Source: Datura wrightii | Taxonomy: Eukaryota; Streptophyta; Magnoliopsida; Solanales; Solanaceae | Direction: 5' to 3' | Assembly (NCBI GenBank): GCA_035772735.1 | Contig: JASDFA010000011.1 | Coordinates: 1,116,001-1,180,000 of the forward strand | DNA: 64,000 bases | Shown here: one piece after another, positions 60,528 to 64,000 of the stretch | Numbering within the stretch: position 1 is the first letter of the stretch | Layout: every line of letters begins with the position of its first letter | Position numbers and translations under genes: made by a program | The notes under the pieces: generated by a model | Told to the model about the DNA's origin: nothing | Databases searched by the model: none | The model's input: the letters and a program-made list of their open reading frames with translations, nothing else

Positions 60528-62011
60528 CCTGCTCGTAACAAGTTTCCGGACGTAGTAGTACATTATACATCTACCCACCAACAACGAATGTTCGATTCCT
60601 GTTATAAACAACACGATGGAAGAAGATTGATTTTCAATGAGATAGACTTTACATGCATTCAGATTTAAAATTTGTCGTTTATTTTCAGAAAAAAAAGTAT
60701 TTTATTCTTTTAACACCCCACTAAGTTCCCGCTTCCAATGGGAGAAAGACAAGGTCAAACCATGCCTTAATCCACCTAAATGAAACTCGCATCTCTTTCA
60801 TTTGATTTTCTAACTTAACTTCTTTTTTCGGTCATCGCTCATAGCATTGAATGATTTTATAACCTTACCAAATTAATCCTTGAAATGCGTTATATCTACC
60901 AAGCATTATACATAGGGGCCGAACATTACTAAGTTATCAATATCCACTTGAGTGATCATGTCTAACATATAATTTAGATGTGAAAATTTGTATTTGTATA
61001 CATTTAGACAGGTTACGGTAATTTAGGGGAAAAGAAAGTGAAATATATATATACATATATAAATGTAGTTTAGCAATTGTTTAATAAATATTACACAAAA
61101 CACACATTACTAGCAACATCTACAGATGGCTTAATTACCATACAACTCACAGTCTTATTACTTAAAATGTCACCCCATATATGCCACATTTAGAGCTTAA
61201 GTTAAGAGTGATTTGAAGTTGATATTCTTATAACCTTACTGGATATTCTAAGTTTCTTTCTTTGACCAGATCAAGATGCATGAAGTTTGACGTAGAGACA
61301 AATTTGAGATTTGAAGTTCACGAGTAACTACAATAACGATTAAATTAATAATAAAATAATAGTTAGGTTTACGAGAAAATATTTATAGTTATTTAATAGA
61401 TTTCTTATATATATAAGGTTCGAGCAAAAATTATTGAGCTCACGTAAATTCATAGCTAGGCTTCTAAATCCGTTCCCACTTTTACGAGTTAAAATTAGGG
61501 CCGAATCAAAATGGACTAAGCTCGTAAGGGAATCAAAAAAAGTTCAAACTAAAACAACCTGCTTATTGTCCCGTAATCCGATGGTCCTGTTAATAATTGC
61601 ATATATTCCCTTCCGTTATTTTTATGAAGGATGGCTTTCTCCATGCTTCGATTTTTACTAGTAACATTTTTCCGTGGTCATATTAAGTGGGTTTTTTGAT
61701 TAATTGGTGTTAATGACTTTGTTAACAATTAAGTTGGAACCTTGAACAAGAGCACAGGGGGACGCGTGGAAGCCATTCAGGAACGATAGCACAGAAATTC
61801 CATCACTTGAGCTGTGACTCGAGTTCACGAAACATTCATTCCTTCTGTAGAGGCAGGGCCCACAATATAGGCTCTGCGAAATGCAAGCGAAATTGCATCT
61901 CTGTTATGGCGGGTATACACACTATGCAGTTACGCAGTGCAGACGCATAGGCACAAAACACACACGCTTTTAGCTCTCTCACTTTGCATGTGATCTCTCT
62001 CTCTCGCCCCC
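60528..62011. other. Intergenic, upstream of REC8
   Basis: AT-rich to about 61730, then a more balanced region. No coding-like frame; the 75-codon frame at 61434-61661 has no recognisable features. Confidence 0.45.
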
Positions 62012-62020
62012 TATATATAC
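61992..62020 (+). promoter_or_regulatory. TATA box and pyrimidine patch of REC8
   Basis: TATATATA at 62012-62019 follows GATCTCTCTCTCTCGCCCCC and lies 68-75 bp upstream of the ATG at 62087. This is a normal plant core-promoter arrangement, with transcription likely starting near 62045-62050. Confidence 0.55.
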
Positions 62021-62086
62021 AAAAACCTTCTCGCTTCAAATTCTCTGCAATTTCAGTGGTGAACTTTCATTCTTCACGACGACAAT

Positions 62087-64000
62087 ATGTTCTACTCTCA
62101 CCAGCTCCTTGCTCGCAAAGCTCCGCTCGGCCAAATATGGTGAAAATTAACGATTGCTACTTTGTCATGAGCTACATATTTTGAGTTTCTGCGTTTTTAC
62201 TTGCATATATTGTAAATCCTGTAGCGGATCTTCTTTTCCTGTTCTTTTATTTTTTGCTTTCTGTATCTAATGATGTTCAGTATTCTCTGGAGCTCCTTCA
62301 ACCGGCTATTTCGTAATCCAAAGTTCACTTCGAGTTATATGTTAAGTAGTCATAGTTCAAATTGGATGCGTTTCTGCTATAGAAATGCTTGAATTCAAAT
62401 TTTTTATGGATGTAATGATCCAGCTTCTTGCTCGTAAAGCTCCGCTACAAATATGGTGAAAGTTTTTAAGTAAAACTTTTATTTCGATTTTTCTATTCTA
62501 AATTCGTTTAATACATATAGTTAAGCTATATGTTTTGTGTTTCTGCGTTTTTGCTTTCATATATCGCAATTGCTGTTGTGGATCTTCTTTTCCTCTTTTG
62601 TTTTCAGTTCTAATGTTCAATATTCGTTGAAGCTCCATAGAATTTTTCGTATATGTTTTCACTGTTCAATTTGTCTACGAAGGATGCTTAAATTGAAATT
62701 GTTTATGATCATTCTCTTGCTGTGAAGGATGGCGGCCACTCTGCACTCAAAACTCAATCGGAAAAAGCTTAGTAAACTCAATATAATTAACATCTGGTGA
62801 GGCATTTTCTTCCATTACTATGTTGAGCTGCACTTTATTCCTTGTTGATTTTGGGTAATCATCTTCTGCAATTTCTTTTGTTCGCAGTGAACAAATCTTA
62901 AATCCATCGGTCCCGATGGCTCTGAGGCTCTCTGGAATTCTCATGGGTATGATTCGAAAACCAATGACAGTTCGCAATTGTGTTACTGCTTCCGTTAGAT
63001 GTCTAATCGTCAGTTATATCTCAGGTGGAGTAGTCATTGTTTACGAACGTAAAGTTAAACTCCTCTACGGTATAAATTGCCATCACGTTTTCATCATTTC
63101 TATTTGAATTTCACATCAATTTCTTCGAATTTTACTCCTAATTCCCCTTCCTTATTGCTTCAACTTTTTAATTCTTTGTTATTTTCTTTAATGCAGAAGA
63201 TGTGACTCGTCTCATGGTAGTAACATTGGTCTTCGATTTCAATCAACTTAATCTCTTTCTTTGCTCTGTTTTCATTAAATTCAGCATTTCTTTGTCCTTT
63301 AATAGGTGATGATCACATAGTGTATGATTTGGTATTTTCAGGTGCAAATCAATGAAGCTTGGAAGGTGAAAGCAGCTCCTGATCCTACGTTGCTTCCCAA
63401 GGGTAAATTGCAAGCCAAGTGAGTAACTCATCTCCACTTCGACGTCACTGTATTTTGCTGAGAAGCAGAGATCGTAATGGCGAAATTTAGCAACTGTCTA
63501 ATAGTTTCAATTACCTAGATAGTGCTTCAGTAAATTTAACAATTAAAGTATGAACCGCCACCAGTTAGTTGAATTATTAACTCGATTGATTATGGTTTAT
63601 TTCATTCAATGTTTGGGTCAGTTTCATCAACGGATTGTTTAAGGCCAGCTTATGGTCTGAGTCCTTTATACCTGAGGACTTTGTACTTAAAGATAGCTTA
63701 GTTTAGTGATGAATTGGTAGTAAAAGTTAAATTCTGATTCCTTTTGTTGTTTTTCCCAAGGTTGATACTTAATTTTTCATTCCTCAACTCAATCCCTGCA
63801 GGTATGCAGCTGTTACTCTGCCAGAGAATCGGGAGGAAGAACTCCCTGAGATTGAACAGACACTACGAAATCCAGACACTGTCACAATGATGGATTTCGA
63901 ACAAACCTCCTATTTTGCGATGGTACATTATGGAAATCACTGTCACCTCCTCAATCGATGAAATAACTTCAAAAGCAGAAAAAAAAATGTTAGGAAAAAT
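62087..64000 (+). CDS. REC8: REC8/SYN1 meiotic cohesin kleisin, 5' part
   Basis: Exons seen: 62087-62139, 62728-62796, 62888-62946, 63026-63069, 63197-63216, 63342-63418 and 63802-63922, all GT-AG and in phase. They give the first 147 or so residues, and the gene continues beyond the window. REC8 is the meiosis-specific kleisin that closes the SMC1-SMC3 ring and holds sister chromatids and centromeres together until separase cleaves it. MFYSHQLLARKAPLGQIWMA, then PSVPMALRLSGILMGGVVIV and YERKVKLLYEDVTRLM, form the Rad21/Rec8 N-terminal domain that binds SMC3. The stretch AWKVKAAPDPTLLPKGK and the following acidic DFEQTSYFAM resemble Arabidopsis SYN1/REC8 more than the mitotic SCC1 paralogues. 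Intron 1 contains a duplicate of exon 1. Confidence 0.9.
62102..62405 (+). repeat. Tandem duplication unit 1 (REC8 exon 1 and start of intron 1)
   Basis: Pairs with 62421-62705. Shared blocks: CAGCT(C/T)CTTGCTCG, AAAGCTCCGCT, CAAATATGGTGAAA, GTTTCTGCGTTTTT, GGATCTTCTTTTCCT, CTCTGGAGCTCC/CGTTGAAGCTCC and ATGCTT(G/A)AATT(C/G)AAATT. The repeat period is about 319 bp. Confidence 0.8.
62406..62455 (+). other. Candidate alternative first exon of REC8
   Basis: ATG at 62406 opens the frame MDVMIQLLARKAPLQIW and ends at 62455 with the same TG|GTGAAA donor and phase as true exon 1, so it would splice into exon 2 (MAATLHSK). Compared with exon 1, LLARKAP is unchanged in protein despite CTC-CTT and CGC-CGT changes. 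One codon (Gly) is missing in frame, and CTC is CTA before it. The ATG stands 15 nt before CAG, the same spacing as in exon 1. It may also be an unused relic; RNA evidence is needed to choose. Confidence 0.5.

Noticed and set aside
62916..63107. 63-codon plus frame
   Set aside because: It is REC8 exon 3 read through its intron; the spliced frame is clearly the real one.

Overview
This is nuclear DNA from a flowering plant, most likely a member of the Solanaceae. All protein genes are broken by GT-AG introns. The intergenic DNA is very AT-rich and full of short Stowaway- and hAT-like elements, small LTR elements and solo LTRs. Two SINE copies look like the solanaceous TS family. Species cannot be fixed from the sequence alone.

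Layout. 1-6.5 kb: repeat-rich intergenic DNA, with a possible C-terminal tail of an upstream gene at the very start. 6.5-14.3 kb (+): SMG8, a nonsense-mediated-decay factor (4 coding exons, 1236 aa), followed at 14.3-16.5 kb by an out-of-frame, splice-competent coding-like block. 16.5-23.2 kb: repeats. 23.5-25.7 kb (+): a TIP1-type tonoplast aquaporin (2 exons, 251 aa). 25.7-35.1 kb: MITEs and a 2252-bp solo LTR with a perfect 5-bp target duplication. 35.2-37.2 kb: two intron-containing tRNA-Tyr(GTA) genes inside a tandem duplication; the first has a decayed acceptor stem. 38.0-43.0 kb (+): VPS24/CHMP3, an ESCRT-III subunit (6 exons, 222 aa). 43.8-53.2 kb: SINE, MITE, MULE-like and small LTR elements, several nested. 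53.3-56.9 kb (+): a vacuolar/secreted-type serine carboxypeptidase (8 exons, 509 aa, complete Ser-Asp-His triad) with an LTR-element remnant in intron 1. 57.0-60.5 kb: a probable large Ogre/Tat-type solo LTR. 62.1 kb to the end (+): the 5' part of a REC8/SYN1 meiotic alpha-kleisin gene (7 exons seen, gene runs off the window).

The genes do unrelated jobs (RNA surveillance, vacuolar transport, endosomal sorting, proteolysis, meiotic cohesion) and show no pathway cluster, as expected for a plant chromosome. The most interesting signal is in REC8 intron 1. It holds a second, diverged copy of exon 1 with its own in-frame ATG, only silent substitutions plus one in-frame codon loss, and an intact, phase-matched splice donor. 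This is a candidate alternative first exon created by tandem duplication. No CRISPR, operon or prokaryote-like system is present.
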